Assembly: GCA_028551475.1 (NCBI GenBank)
Contig: CM052358.1
Coordinates: forward strand, 2,916,501 to 2,980,500
Length of the DNA: 64,000 nt
Direction of reading: 5' to 3'
DNA from: Casuarina equisetifolia
Lineage: Eukaryota; Streptophyta; Magnoliopsida; Fagales; Casuarinaceae
Below, piece after piece: positions 1-12,856 of this stretch. The first letter of the stretch is position 1. Every line of letters begins with the position of its first letter. The notes beneath the pieces were generated by a model. That model searched no databases. It worked only from the letters and a program-made list of their open reading frames with translations, and was not told the origin of the DNA. The position numbers and the translations under genes were made by a program.

Positions 1-1223
1 GTTTTTTAAACTTAGTGTAGTCTTTGTTATTTTAGCATATATCTTTATTTTTGGTCTACAATGCATAAAAATTTTAGTAAATCTCTGTTTCTAAGCCAGT
101 CCTTGGAACGACTTATCTTTGGATCCAACTAGTGTCTTTGAATTCCGATGTTAGTAAGTATTTTATTAAACTTGTTTTGGGTTTGGAAGGGGGGATTGTT
201 CCGAGGAAGAGTGAGTATGAAATGGAATATTCGCCTTTTGCCATATCTTCTACTTGTGATAGATGAGAAAGAGAAATAACAGTAGCACGAAAACTTTGAT
301 TACTACCAAAGTGGTTACTAATGCTGAGAATTGTCAGGGGAGACTACCAAGTCTCCTACTGAAATCAAAGATGAGATCATAAGATTTTCTCCAGAATCTT
401 CTAAGTAGTACTCCTCAGTATGAGCTATCCAGGCATCAAAATGCTGGCTCCCGAGAGTGTTAATTCATCAATTTTGAGCAATTGGGTTGGATTCTGCAGT
501 TCTTTCTGCCCCAGCACGACATGAGCATTAAACGAGTTTGAGAATCAGTGTCCTTTATGAGGGCTTGAATCGTTTCTTTTATGTTTTTGGGCTTTTTGAC
601 TCCATGTGGTTGGGTGGATTGTGTATCTCAGAGATATGGAAGATCCCCCATTTACAACGGTGAAAACCCAGTACTGCTTTTGTTAGTAAAGAAAACCTGT
701 AGCTAGGCATTTACTCCATTTTTATTGAATTGACACCATATTTTTAATTTGTTAATTATCTACATTGTGGTTCTGAACCCAAGGCCTTGATTTTTCCTCC
801 ATTCTCTTTGATTGTCTTGCTTCATCCTATGCTTCAGATATTCGGAGTCTGTAGGGGTCTGAGTAATTAGTCTCGTGTCTTGGTATCTTCCCATACTTTG
901 TCCCTATGCGTCATGCTTTCAAGATCAAGCAAATCTACTTTCATCACCTACAAGTCACAAACTGCATACAACCTATAATGATTGTTTCTTATATTTTTAT
1001 CTTCTTAATCATCAGTGCTCTAGTTTGCTGGTTTCCTTCAGAATTTGATTGGCGTAGAATGAGTCTTCAATGATATCATAAGTTGCTCACGGAATGTGTG
1101 ATAGTAAGGGTTGTTACCAATTCATTCTCTAATCGTTATACATGAAATCTACATTGTTACGAGCATGGCTAATTGGCCTACCTAGAACATTCTTTTTCCT
1201 CATACACTGGATTTGGTCTTCAG
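1..1223 (+). other. Presumed first intron of the MYB gene
   Basis: No coding sequence is supported here. The next exon begins at 1224 in mid-codon after a pyrimidine-rich stretch ending in AG, so this stretch is probably the tail of the first intron of the MYB-related gene. The first exon, which in this family carries a CCHC-like zinc knuckle, was looked for and not found, so it should lie left of the window. The intron would then be longer than 1.2 kb. Confidence 0.55.
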
Positions 1224-2188
1224 GTGTCCCATGGACAGAAGAGGAGCATAGACTGTTCTTAATTGGTCTTCAGAAACTGGGGAAAGGGGACTGGCGTGGT
1301 ATAGCAAGAAACTTTGTCATCTCAAGAACTCCTACACAAGTGGCAAGCCATGCCCAAAAATACTTCATCCGGCAGACTAATGCTAACAGAAGAAAGAGAC
1401 GGTCCAGCCTCTTTGATATGGTTCCGGATATGGTCTGTCTTGCTTCTTACATTATCTTTGGCGTTTCACACATAGAACTTTAATGTTTTGCACAGATCAT
1501 AACCAAATGTTTATATAGGCCACTCCATCTAGATTGTCCATGTCAGTTAATGTTTTGCATCGTTTTGCTGAAGCAAACCACAACAGTGATGGAGAGCAAG
1601 AAAGAGAAACCATGCTTATTTTTCGTTAATGATGGTCTTAATTTATTGTAGGCAATGGATCCACCATCTGTGCCAGAAGAACAAGTATTGATGCCATCTG
1701 CGCAGGCAGCAGAAGCTGACAATGCAGACCAGTTACCTTCATTAAATCTCTCCCTGCATTCGGAATTTGAACCTATGGAAGCCGCATCACAAGAAACACT
1801 AAAAGAACTCGAGGAAGGTATGACGGGATCAATTGGACTGGCACCAATTGTTCCCGGGATGATTCCTGCTTATCTACCTCCACCGTTCCTATTCTGGCCG
1901 CCAAATATGGTCCCTATGGAGCAAGGGCCGTCTAGTGCAGGAACATCGAGTCATCAGGTCTTGAAACCAATTCCAGTCCTTCCCAAGGAACCTGTCAATG
2001 TTGATGAACTCGTTGGCATGTCACAGCTCAGTCTAGGAGAGGCCGAGAGAGGCCATAGAGAACCCTCACCACTCTCCCTAAAGTTGATCGGAGAGCCCTC
2101 ACGGCAGTCAGCATTTCATGCAAATGCTCCAGCCAGTGGGTCTGGTTTAAACAAGCCGGGCGAGAGCAGTGTGATCCCAGCAGTTTGA
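1224..2188 (+). CDS. SHAQKYF-type MYB-related transcription factor (KUA1/MYB1R1-like), partial
   Basis: Single-repeat MYB protein of the class that binds I-box/TATCCA-type DNA elements and acts in the nucleus as a repressor in sugar, hormone and ageing responses. Two exons are visible: 1224-1432 and 1652-2188. The first holds the whole MYB repeat, starting at G-V-P-W-T-E-E-E-H, with the signature SHAQKYF and the basic tail [11 protein letters not shown]. The second starts [10 protein letters not shown] and contains LNLSL, an EAR-type LxLxL motif that fits a repressor. The join is in frame: codon ATG ends the first exon and GCA opens the second. The gene is partial because its N-terminal exon is off the window. 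KUA1 (At5g47390) and its close relatives are the nearest families I recognise; the exact orthologue is uncertain. Confidence 0.88.
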
Positions 2189-5100
2189 AACCGGGCGAAG
2201 AATTAAGATCCTTTTACCACTTTCTTCCTTTGTACAATTATATTTTCACTAAGGCATCTTGGCTGTTCTTTTGTTAGTGTGAAGAATTTTCAGTCTTTAT
2301 AACATAGGTTAGATCAATTTCGTAGGAAATATTATTCTTTCTAACTGTAAACAGCTAGCAGTCGAAATAATTCAATCGATTTCGCAAAACAGTTCTGTTT
2401 TGTGTGGATGGGCTCTAAAGTGATCCATCTGCTGCTAGATTCAACCTTGTAATTGAAGTAGGAGATGAAGTATTGTTACTGGATTACCAAATTCCTTTAA
2501 TGGAAGTCTCTTTGCCACTGAAAAACACACCAAACACGAAATCTAAACGGCTTGGGATATGGGCAACTCTTGTCCCTTTTTTTTTAACTTAAAGGTTTAG
2601 GATTACCCATTCGTTTTCTAGCAATCATGATTACATCACCATTACCTAATTGCGTGGATCGATCACCATCTTTGATTCTTTATTGTTCCAGGTATGCGAC
2701 CTGATTCATATCATGGTGAGTTCATTTGGATAAAATTTGGGTTGGCGCAAAAGCTGGCTATAGTGGGGATGATACTTCCAATAATACTACCATGCAGGCA
2801 ATGGATTCTTATGAACATGAGCGGAATTGATGCTGCAAAGAGGAGAATATATGTAAAAAGATCACTTAGAAAGCAAGCTTAAAGCCCACTTCTGTACGAT
2901 GCCAATGCCCACAAGTTTGGATTATTCGTGCAGGTCCTGAGAGCAGCTAATTCTCTGATATGTTGCCCCCCAAGGCCTCCCTTTAGGACAATCTGCCATT
3001 GGAATCCTACCATGTTCCTTTCTTGTCACGGATTCTACTAGCTTTAGTTCTTTTTCGTTTTTCCCAATCTTTTCAGCTAACAGTTCTTGGATAAACCTTG
3101 AATTCCGATATTTTTATATTAATTTCCGTAGATACCTTATAGCTGGTTTTCCATGAGTCCAGCACATCTCTCTTCTGCCAAGCCTAGAATACAAAGGCTT
3201 AGTATTATGGTAGCTGTGATGCTGAAAATAAGTAGATTTTCGTGAACCTGATGCACTGGAAAGGAAAGTGACCTTATTAATCATTGGATTCACAGCAACA
3301 ATGCTCTTCCTAATAATGAGAAGATTGGAAGAGATAAAAAAATGTATAACCTCTTGGTTCAGTTGGTAACAGGTGTTGCATGAAATTTTTTGGTTCTAAG
3401 TGAAAGTTACATAAAAAAAAAAAAAGAAAAGAGAGATAACAATAAGATTGCAGTTCATCTTCTTTGTTGAAGACAAAAATTTAAAATAAGAAATAATAAT
3501 AATCTTTAGATAATATTTAATGTAAAAGTTATCTTTTCAATTTATAAGCTTGTTTTGTTATCTTAGTACTCTTTAACCATTTGTATCAGAAGAGGTTACA
3601 TCTTTTACATACACTTATGTAAACGGGATCCACGACGCTGCATGGAGAAAGGTCCGAAGATGACACTCAACCTTCTTAACTGGGTTCTACTGTGAATGTA
3701 AAGGACTCCATAGCCGCACCCCATTAAGCTGCTTCATTGTACCGATAAATAGTAGGAGAAGGAAAGCGGGAGTTTATGGTCTTGATCCAACCTATTCTAA
3801 TGCTCAAAGACCTTAAATCTTTCTGTTTTCAGGCAGGAAATAAGCCACAAATTAACATGTCATCGCTGGCTTGAAGATGCATTTGTTTTTTTTGCGCAGA
3901 GTTATATTAAAGATGCAAGCACGGATTGATCATCGTCCAGGGTGGGATTCTTATCAACATAGGAGATAGTGAAAGGACAAGAGAATCACAATCAATGCCA
4001 GGTATAGAGAACATTTAAACATATTCTGATCCCACTCTGCTTTTTACTCTTTAACAAAGTAGCGGATGTGACCACGCGTTATCAAAAGAAAATGAGAGAA
4101 AGAGAAGAGAGAGAGAGGGAGAGTTGTAAAACATCTCTGTCTCCCTCATCTCGCTTGGGTGTGGCAGAGGAATAAAGGGTAAATCTTTTCTGCAACACTC
4201 ATTCTCCTTTCTAATATCTTGCTGAAATTGCAGGCTCATAAGTGAAGAAAGAAGGGGACATGACAAGGACCACTTCTTTGCATGCTAAGGATCTCATATC
4301 AATGATTGGTGGGTTTTTTTTTCCTCCGCCAGTTATTATTTTCCTTTTTTAGCTCGCTTCATGATTCTCTCGTTGGTGTGTGTCTTGTCATTATTCTCCA
4401 CCACCGAAAACTTACCATATTAACAAGTAGTCTCATGTTCTTAACTTTGCTTATTCAGAACAAAAAAAAAAAAAAAGGGATCGCAAGAAGCTTGATGAAC
4501 ATGCAGCCAATCACTGACAATAACCTTTAATCAAGAACCTTCTTTATGCTTTCTTCTTTAAAAGACTGTTTTCCCCCTTTCTTGCTAACACCAGAAGAAA
4601 ATATACATAAGACAAACCAATCCGAAAAGGGAAAGCAAAAACCTTCAAAAGGAACCATAATATGGAGATCCATTTAGTAGAAAACACTTAGAAAAAACTA
4701 GTGAAAGTTAAAGATATTGACCTCCGTAAGCGTATCTAATCTCTTGAATATCTCAAGAAAAAAAAAATCTCATGTCCTTGATCCACTTGAGTGTTGTTGA
4801 TTTCATGAAAGCCATCACGATCGGATGTGACCTCAACCCTTACCATGGTTCAAGTGAATTGCCTTTTCAACTCAGGCAACGCAGGTCAAATCAAACGAAG
4901 TTATTTATATTGTAGGCTCTCTATTCGATGTTGCCCAGTAAAATTTTTTCATCTTTGAGTGGAATACAAAATTAGGATGAGATATCGTGTTTAGAAATCC
5001 CATTTAATGGAAAAAAAAAATTTAAGTTGAAAAGAACCCAAAAGAAGAAGAAATAGAACAAAGTAGAAGAAATAGAAATAGCTCGTGATCATCACTTGAC

Positions 5101-7164
5101 CTTAAGTGTTAGTCATCTTATGCCATATGTACACACATAATGTTTTATGTCACTTTACCCTTCAAATTTATTGTTTCTTATGAACTTAAATTTTTTCAAT
5201 TTTACTTTATTATGAACTGCTCATCTTATTTTAACTTGATCATATGGGTGCATTTTTTTTTAATCTTTGAAAAAATATTTAAAGTTAATTTAAAAATTAG
5301 AGAAAAAAAAATTTCATTTATACTTAACTACAAATTTTCTCTTTTTTAGTATGGGATTTGTGGCCTACAAAATTTTCTATACATTAAGAGATTGTCCTAA
5401 TAAAAATAATATTATGCGAATAATGGATTTGGAATACAACCTAACCTAGGTCTTAATACCATGTTAAAAAGTTCAAAATTTAACTTAAAAATTAACTTAA
5501 GGTTTAAAAGAAATTTTTCTCATTTAAATTTAACTCATATCTTTCTCTTTTCCATTGTAGGATTCATGACCTCCAAAACCTCTTGCATATTGAGAGGCCG
5601 TAATAATAGTAGTAATGCTATGCGAATAATGAAATTGGAATATAACTTAATTTAAATTTTAATATTATGTTAAAAGGTTCAAAGACTAACTCAAAAACTA
5701 ATTTGATGATTGGAAGATATTTATTTCATTTAAACTTAAGCACATGCTTCCTCTTCTATGGTTGGAACTCGTGGCATCCAACAATCTTCATAATCTTATA
5801 CCTCTCTCGATGATTTTGCATCCATTATAATGTTTTTCGCCGTTTTTGGGAGTACAAGTAGATGGCGTCAGCGCGAGTCGATGCTTTTGGTGATAAAATT
5901 AATTATCTATATAATATTCTGCTGAAATGGTTTTCAGTTATTTCAAAGAGGTTATCACTGATGAGATTCCTGGTCACGTAAAGGTGAAATAACTTTAGTT
6001 GAGATTTACGACGAAAGGTAAATGTTCCGAAACACTTTGCTTTAGTTAAACTGGCCACTTGTAGCTGCCTTAATTGCGGTTTCCTTAAACAAATACTGTT
6101 GACAGAAGTGAATAATAATTCATATTAACAATAATGGTTATTCTAATCACTTGTTTTTTCTTAATAACTGATACTAATTAATGGTGCTGCATGTATTCTC
6201 CGGCTACATTTCCAAGCAAGGTTTTGTGGTTGGTGCAGGATAAATTCTGTGTTTCGTGGGTAATCATTTTTTTCATTCCCTTTTTCGCTTTTCCACCTTT
6301 ATTATCTGCTTCCTGCCATATTCCAGATCTGTGGGTTTTGCTTGTCGGCTCTTACTAAAAAAGAGCACTCAAACTTACACCCCTCAAATGGCTGAAAGCA
6401 GCAAAACGAAAGAAGCCTCGGATCTTATTCTCTTGACATGATCTTTCATAACTCTTGTTCGGACTGGTTTTGTACTCGGTATTCTAGGGGAGGCCATGTG
6501 ATTCAACCGTACAACTTCGCTTGATCGAAGAACTTCTAAGAAAATATCTCTTGATGTGTTCACTCCATCCAAAAAAGAAGAAAAGGTATATGAATATATG
6601 ATGCTTAGACAAATCCTAAATATCCCTCCCCTGTCTAATGCCGCGCCAATACCATGCGATTGTTTCACCATGACTTTGACAAAAGTCTATTATTCCTTAT
6701 AGTTGACATGCAAAGCTGTTATTCGCTATTAATCACTTCTTCATTCTGCGGTTGTTTCCACAGAATATAGAGGATTGAGTACAAAAAACGCTAAAATCGA
6801 TTTCACTAGAGGAGGGTATATGTAGGAGATGATCTATGCAGAATCTGCGTGCATTTTGTTCAGGACTCGGGGTAAAAATGAGATGATATGATCTATAGAT
6901 ATACATTATTGTTTTCCTTTTCCGACAGAATCAAAATTTCTGACACCTTATACTTACCTTCTTTCTTTTGCTGGGACCCCCCCCATTCTTGCCTATAGGG
7001 ACATGCTTGGACATACGAATCTGCCTTTTCACTTCACACAAAGATGTCCACAGACCTTATTTACTCTAGGCATAATCCAGGTGAAGAATGAAGAAGCGGA
7101 AAAGAAAGAAAAAAAAAAATGTGCCACCTCTCCTCTACTAGTCGCTTCTATCTCTTTTCCCCGC
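2189..7164. other. Intergenic region, MYB gene to first HPt gene
   Basis: Five kilobases without a gene I can support. The first few hundred bases are the 3' untranslated region of the MYB gene. Small open frames (for example 2694-2882 and 6256-6441) resemble nothing known and lie in ordinary AT-rich sequence. A diverged tandem repeat sits at about 5330-5780 and is listed separately. Purine-rich and homopolymer runs occur near 3412-3440, 4085-4125 and 4462-4477. The last 150 bases are the promoter of the first HPt gene. Confidence 0.6.
5330..5780 (+). repeat. Diverged tandem repeat, unit about 206 bp, just over two copies
   Basis: A unit containing 'atgcgaataatg', then 'ttggaatac/tata', then 'ttaa..ccatgttaaaa' recurs with a spacing near 206 bp (first at about 5415, again at about 5621). 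Each unit also contains a 'ggattc/ttgtggcctccaaaa'-like segment and a short 'attgagagg' segment. The wording resembles a common plant intergenic repeat, but I cannot assign a family. It has no coding capacity and the copies differ a good deal. Confidence 0.6.
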
Positions 7165-7172
7165 TATATAAA
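7165..7172 (+). promoter_or_regulatory. TATA box of the first HPt gene
   Basis: The sequence TATATAAA lies 127 bases before the start codon at 7292. The second HPt gene has the same octamer 126 bases before its own start, with similar pyrimidine-rich leader wording (a shared 'ctcaagcc'). The core promoter therefore looks copied along with the gene. Confidence 0.75.
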
Positions 7173-7291
7173 CCAACGTTGGCCCTGCCATAATGTAGTG
7201 CAACTCAAGCCTTCAACTAAGCTTTCCCATAACCATCTGCAATCCTCTCTCTTTGCCTCTTCTGATCTCTCTTTCTCTGACGTGTTCTGGA

Positions 7292-8814
7292 ATGGAGAGG
7301 AACCAGATGCGCAGACAAGTAGCCCACTTGAGGCAGTCCCTCTTTGATCAGGTTTGATCTTCTTCTTGACATTTCTTGCTGTCACTTCCCCAAACTTGGT
7401 TTCTCTTCTTTCATTTCCAAATTGAAAAAACACCCACAAATTTATCTTCCGGGTTTTGTTCATGGTGACTTAATTCTGTTCTGCAAAAACTCACTAGCAT
7501 GAACACACGCTCCTACAAATTCGTGGTGCATGACACTAACCAGCAGAAACACCAGTACCATCTCTATCATATGAGGGAGGATTTCTTAATTATTGGGAAA
7601 GTTGTGACGTTTGGTAGAGCTTTTTACTTTGCACTTCATTAATCTTACCAAACCGAAATTGGTTCGTTTGAACTTTATATGCATTCATAGAAAGTGAAGA
7701 CTCAATATAGATGTTAGTTTCAATGTATATGGAAACCCATATAAAATTACTATCAAGTGTCATTATGAAGATTCTCTTTGCTTTTGATTTTGTCTTTATA
7801 TTTATGATGAAAATTTGGATATTGGCCTTTTTATAGGAATTTCTTGACGAACAATTTATCCAATTGGAAGAATTACAAGACGATGTTAATCCTAATTTTG
7901 TGGAGGAAGTTGTTACATTATATTATCGAGACTCATCCAGGCTAATCCTTATTATAGAACAAGCACTGTAAGTTTTTTTAATCTATTATTCTTCATCTTA
8001 TTTTCTCAACTATGAAAATATTGATGATGTTTCTCTTCTTTATGCAGAGAGAGACACCCTCTTGATTTCAATAAGCTTGACAGCCACATGCACCAATTCA
8101 AGGGAAGCAGCACAAGGTATAAGTTGTCATCATGAAGAATATATCCACTTATTGGTGGACATATATAAAAATATACACATGTATAAGCTGTTACCATGAA
8201 GTATATTCTGTTCTTTATCTTAGTTTTTCTGCTAAAATGGTTGCAGCATTGGAGCCAAGAAGATTAAAGCCGAATGCACACAATTTACGGAATATTGCAA
8301 GGCAGGAAATGGAGAAGGGTAACTGACTCATCACTTCATCTTATCTCCACACTGCACGAACAATCGAGTTGCCATTTTCGTGGTCCCGATTCATCTCCCA
8401 CTGGACCATCTCTATAGAGTGAAGTGTAGAAATATCTCATCCCATGTATAATGTGTCTCTGGGATCATGCTTTATATATATATAGAAGGATGCTTGAAGT
8501 AGGTTGAGGGAAAAAAACCATGCATTTGATCTTCACAAAAACATGTTGGGAGTTTTGTTAACGGGTTTGCTTGAACGTAAGCAGATGCATGAGGACTTTC
8601 CAACAACTGAAGAAGGAATATGCCCTTCTCAAAAGGAAGCTTGAAGCTTATTTCCAGGTGCCTTTCCCTTTCACATATTGAGTAGAATTATCCAATATTC
8701 TATACCAATCTTGCCAGAAAAAGTCGTACTAATCATTTCATGTTCGTTTTTGTAACTGTTCAGATGGCTAGACAAGCTGGGCCCTCCGAGACGGCATGTC
8801 GCCCTAGAAGTTGA
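7292..8814 (+). CDS. AHP4-like: Histidine-containing phosphotransfer protein, AHP4-like
   Basis: Carries phosphate from membrane cytokinin-type histidine kinases to nuclear response regulators, shuttling between cytoplasm and nucleus. Six exons: 7292-7351, 7837-7967, 8048-8116, 8247-8318, 8585-8657 and 8764-8814. They give 151 residues, normal for the family, and every join is in frame. The HPt core is intact: HQFKGSSTSIGA with the phospho-accepting His79 and the conserved Lys82, preceded by the acidic docking helix LDEQFIQLEELQDD. The C-terminal helix QQLKKEYALLKRKLEAYF is present. The start is the first ATG after the TATA box, and the M-x-x-N/R-x-x-R-x-V-A start matches AHP4. It is one of a tandem pair; the second copy, 5.6 kb downstream, has lost the histidine. 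Assignment to HPt is very secure, to the AHP4 branch likely. Confidence 0.95.
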
Positions 8815-11800
8815 TAGCAGAGAGCTGAAAGGGACACTACCAAGTTTCCCATGACACACATAATGTTGTACCAGCCCAACGAATGAAATCAGATGTTCAT
8901 TCACGGGCATTATATGTAGTATACGTTTTCTGTTAATGAAAATGCTATGTAGCTCTAAATCCTTGTTCCTTTCTATTTAAAAAAAGAAACCAGCAACTGA
9001 TAATAATGGACTAAACTCTTATGAGAATTGACCATACTATAAATACAAGTGCAGACATACATACAAAAGTACAAGCAAATTTAAGAAGATTTGGATCAAA
9101 CAATGTCTTACGACAATATCATTTAGCCATTAGACTAACAGCTGCACTATGATTCTTCTATCATTCTCATGTTTATAAAGAAAAAATCCCAAGTTGCTAG
9201 GTTGGTCCTTAGCCTTGTTTAATCTTCTCCACCAGTTTCATAGTTCTGCAGATCAGGACTGATTTGTTGAAGCCTGGTACATGAAAACTTGAGACTTTCC
9301 TTACCTTTTCTCTATTCTGGGACAAGTTCTTTCAGTCCTACTGCCGTTAAAACTGATCCAAAGTTCTTAAGATAACTACCAAAGAAAAGCCCTCGACTTT
9401 TACAGGAATGGAAACTGCAACCCTGGGGGTGCCATCTATACCGTATCTGGAAACTCCTGTAAAAGGCACTAAAAGCACCAGAATCTTTGCTTCGTTTTTA
9501 CATTATTTAGTAACCACCGAAGCCACTTTCAGAAGCACTTTCATAGATATTGTCTCAGCATATAAAAAGATACACCAGATTGAAGGCAAACTCTGGTGGG
9601 GAACATTCGAAAATCCTGTTTACCATTCGAAATTACTAGGATCTAATAATGCCTTATACTGTCAACCCACCGTCGCGATGCTAATCTCACTTCTTAGTAG
9701 TGTAGAGAGACCTTTTTCTATCCTTTTGTCTAAAAAAACTGAGTTATTGGCGATCTTTTCCCTTAAATTCATTGTAAAGAAGGAATCCAATTCCAGATTA
9801 CAGCAAAGGCTAGTTGTTGAATAGTGCAAGAACCAGAGTCTCATTTTTCAGGTTCATTTGAACCTTGAAAGTCAGCGCAAAGTCACCATTGAAAGTGGTT
9901 GCCTTTTGGTATAAAGGGACGTTTAGTCTCTTTAGCTCGTAAAGTGAACAATATGGTGAAGTGTCTTAACGTCCATAATCAATCAATGTCTTTCTGAAAC
10001 TCCTCTAAACAATGAGATAACAGTTGCTTGGTAGTTTTCAGCCAGATTTATATAAAAAGATTAGTGATATTGTCGGTGTTTCATTTGTGGCATGATAGAT
10101 GTGGATTTTTATCCCAAAAGATCGCCATTGCAGCTTCCGTTTATCAACATGTACATGCTTTTCGTTGTACACATCAATATGAACGTTAAAGCTGGCATAC
10201 TACAGATTTTTCAAGCGATTCATTATGGGTGTTCGACCTTTATATCGCCTTTAATAAGCTTCAACCATGGTGTCCGTTTGTTTGTAGGAATCAAACCCCT
10301 TGTTAATGTTTATTTATTTTTCACTCACACACTTCATCAGCACCTTTAGGTGTCGAACTTAATACCAAAAGATCTCATACAATACATGCTTCCAACTAAG
10401 CTAAGATAATTAAATGTCCAAACATCTAAGTATATACAATTATGTTATATTTTAATAAACTTTAAAGAAGATTAAGTTCATTTGATAAATAAGTTTAGAT
10501 TTCTATTCCAACTCAGTTTAAATAATTAATAAGTAACAATTTAATCTATCATGCTCCTCATAAAAAAGGGATTTAGATATTTATTTTTAGATTATAAACC
10601 TTCACTTTATGGGGTGGGGAAAGAGAGAGTGAGTGAGAGAGAACTTGTGCATGATAGATTAGGAATATTGGTTTTTCTTTACATGAGCTTCATCATAACT
10701 TTTTTAACTTTTCATAATGGATTAGACAACGATAAAAATCGGAAGAATATACCTCTCTCTTAAAACTTTTACACCTAAAAGAAGAAGAACAAAGAAAATA
10801 TCTCCCTTTTTTAGAATAATTTAATAGCATAGTTACTCATTTCAACGATGAAACAAGTTTCAACAGAAACTCTTGTAGGCTAGAGATCCTAACATAAAGA
10901 AAAAATTTAATGTTAGGGGAAACCCTTAAAATGAAGGGGGAAAAAAGGTGAAATATGTTAAAAAATAATGCTTTAATCCTCACAAAACTAGTGCGTATCT
11001 CGTTTAATATCATTTTCTTAGTTCAGCAGTTGCCTTATGGTCACCTTAGGTTAGCATGGATCTAAGAATTAACAAAAATAGAATAATTTGATATATTCAC
11101 CAACAATTACATGTCTCCTAGTGCACATGATTTTTGATTTCATGTATAACTTAGAAGGAGAAGATAAAAGTGTTTGGGTTGTTTAGGTGACAATTTTATT
11201 TCATAAAAAGAACATTTAAACTTACCTATGCATATATATTAGGAAATAAAGAGTTATTGTCTCTTATTGCTAAAGAGTTTAGTAAAAATCTAATTTAAAT
11301 GTGAAAAAATACCATGTTTTATTGTCATAAGGTTATCATATTAATATAGGTTTATAACATGATATGATACGCCAAATTCTTCTTTAGCATCCCTATGGGT
11401 TGTACTCAAGTTTGAAGCTCACACTCATATGGCACACATGGTTATGCCCAAGTTTGAAACCTATATGATGAGAAAGCATATTAAATATTGTTTAAGTTGT
11501 TATCTCATATTATTAAGAAATATATTAAAAATCTCATTTAAATGTTAAAAAAGTTATATTATTTAGATGTTATACTATATTGTTACCCACTTTTCATTGC
11601 TTTGACGTTTTTAGATGGATGTGAGTTTATAACAATATACATGACTATATATATGTGTGTAAAGGTATATATATCTATGTATATATGAATGTATTCCACT
11701 CACACATATTCTCTTAGGCTTTATCTAGAAAGATCGATACCAAGTGTCAAGGTACCTATGTTCAACGTGAGTTGATGTAATTCTTATGCTTCGGCTTTAT

Positions 11801-12730
11801 TTATCAAAAATTATTACTAGCTTTGTGCATTTTCAGGATAAATTCCTTGTCTCATGCGATGCCCATTAGTTTTGTTTTTTCAGGTGCAGACATGGCATAT
11901 GCCAAATCATTTCTTCTGCAACTTTGGCTCCTTCTAAATATAGAAACGTATTTCACGACACGTACCAACATTTAAAAAGCAAACACTATTGGAATATCTC
12001 AAAGCAGGAATATCTAAAAGCATCCTTCATCTTTCCAAGTCCCATCACCATTTTCCTTTTTCCTTTTCATTTCTTTATCTTTTTTTACTTACTTAGTCGG
12101 TAAACATGTTTTACTGTAATGGTGTCATTGGTTGCCTGACGATGATAATGGTGAGGGGAACTGTCCAGGTTAAGTTCAGTCAAAGAGATGGCACCAAACC
12201 ATGCTCTGTTGTCCAGTTTAGGTGGAGTCAAAGTAATCGCACCAAACCATTTCACCGAACTCGATCGGTACTTAGCTTGAGCATATCAAGAATTATATTG
12301 ATGCTGAACATGACTTTTACTTTTGGGTGGCTGAAAATGGTCACATCCTTACCGACTCTTTGATCCAAACCATCAGTATGAAAGGCTTTAGCATCATAGA
12401 ATGGCTAAAGAATATGAGTGATTGGGGTGCGCAGTATACAACGCAAGATTTTTAATAAAATATGGCTGTACATCTAGAATCAGCATACCTATGTTCTGAG
12501 TTAACCGAAAATCATAAACAAGTCTTGATGATTGTTCTTTGGATAGAATCAAATCTGCCAATCCCAACTCCCTAACATCGTCTGAATTCTACTAACATGT
12601 CCCTTCTACCCTGAATCCTCACAAACACGGCCACATCCATTTTCTGCACGGTTTCTATTCTAACCAAAAAGAAGAGAAGGAAAAGGAGAGTCGGCCCTCT
12701 CTTCAGCTGTTGATTTCTCACTCTTCCTCC
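8815..12730. other. Spacer between the two HPt genes
   Basis: About 3.9 kb with no supported gene. A 138-codon open frame at 9408-9824 has no recognisable domain and no splice or promoter support. From about 10400 to 11700 the DNA is strongly AT-rich, with short runs of TA dinucleotides near 11645-11690. A small tandem duplication at about 12162-12252 is listed separately. The last 100 bases resemble the promoter of the first HPt gene. Confidence 0.6.
12162..12252 (+). repeat. Short tandem duplication upstream of the pseudo-HPt gene
   Basis: Two adjacent copies of about 48 bp share the pattern 'gtccag.tta.gt..agtcaaag.', followed by 'gcaccaaaccat'. It lies 480 bp before the TATA box of the second HPt gene and has no counterpart upstream of the first. 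Confidence 0.6.
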
Positions 12731-12738
12731 TATATAAA
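12731..12738 (+). promoter_or_regulatory. TATA box of the second HPt gene
   Basis: TATATAAA lies 126 bases before the ATG at 12857, nearly the same octamer and spacing as in the first copy. This suggests the second gene keeps a working core promoter despite its altered active site. Confidence 0.75.
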
Positions 12739-12856
12739 CCCATTACCATATGCATTCTTACTCAAGCCCCCGAGTTGTAGCCTTCTTTTCCACCATCTCT
12801 TACCCTCTTTTTCTTTCTTTCAGACGCTTTTCTTGGTCATCTAGAAATCTCCTCCA

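Noticed and set aside
2694-2882. 62-codon open frame after the MYB gene
   Set aside because: No family match and it sits in likely 3' or intergenic sequence.
6630-6655. Twelve bases (gccgcgccaata) identical to part of miR171
   Set aside because: The first bases of the microRNA do not match and I could not find a paired arm that would make a precursor hairpin. A weak 8-10 base pairing with 6480-6495 is not enough.
9408-9824. 138-codon open frame between the HPt genes
   Set aside because: No recognisable domain, no promoter or splice context, and composition like the surrounding spacer.
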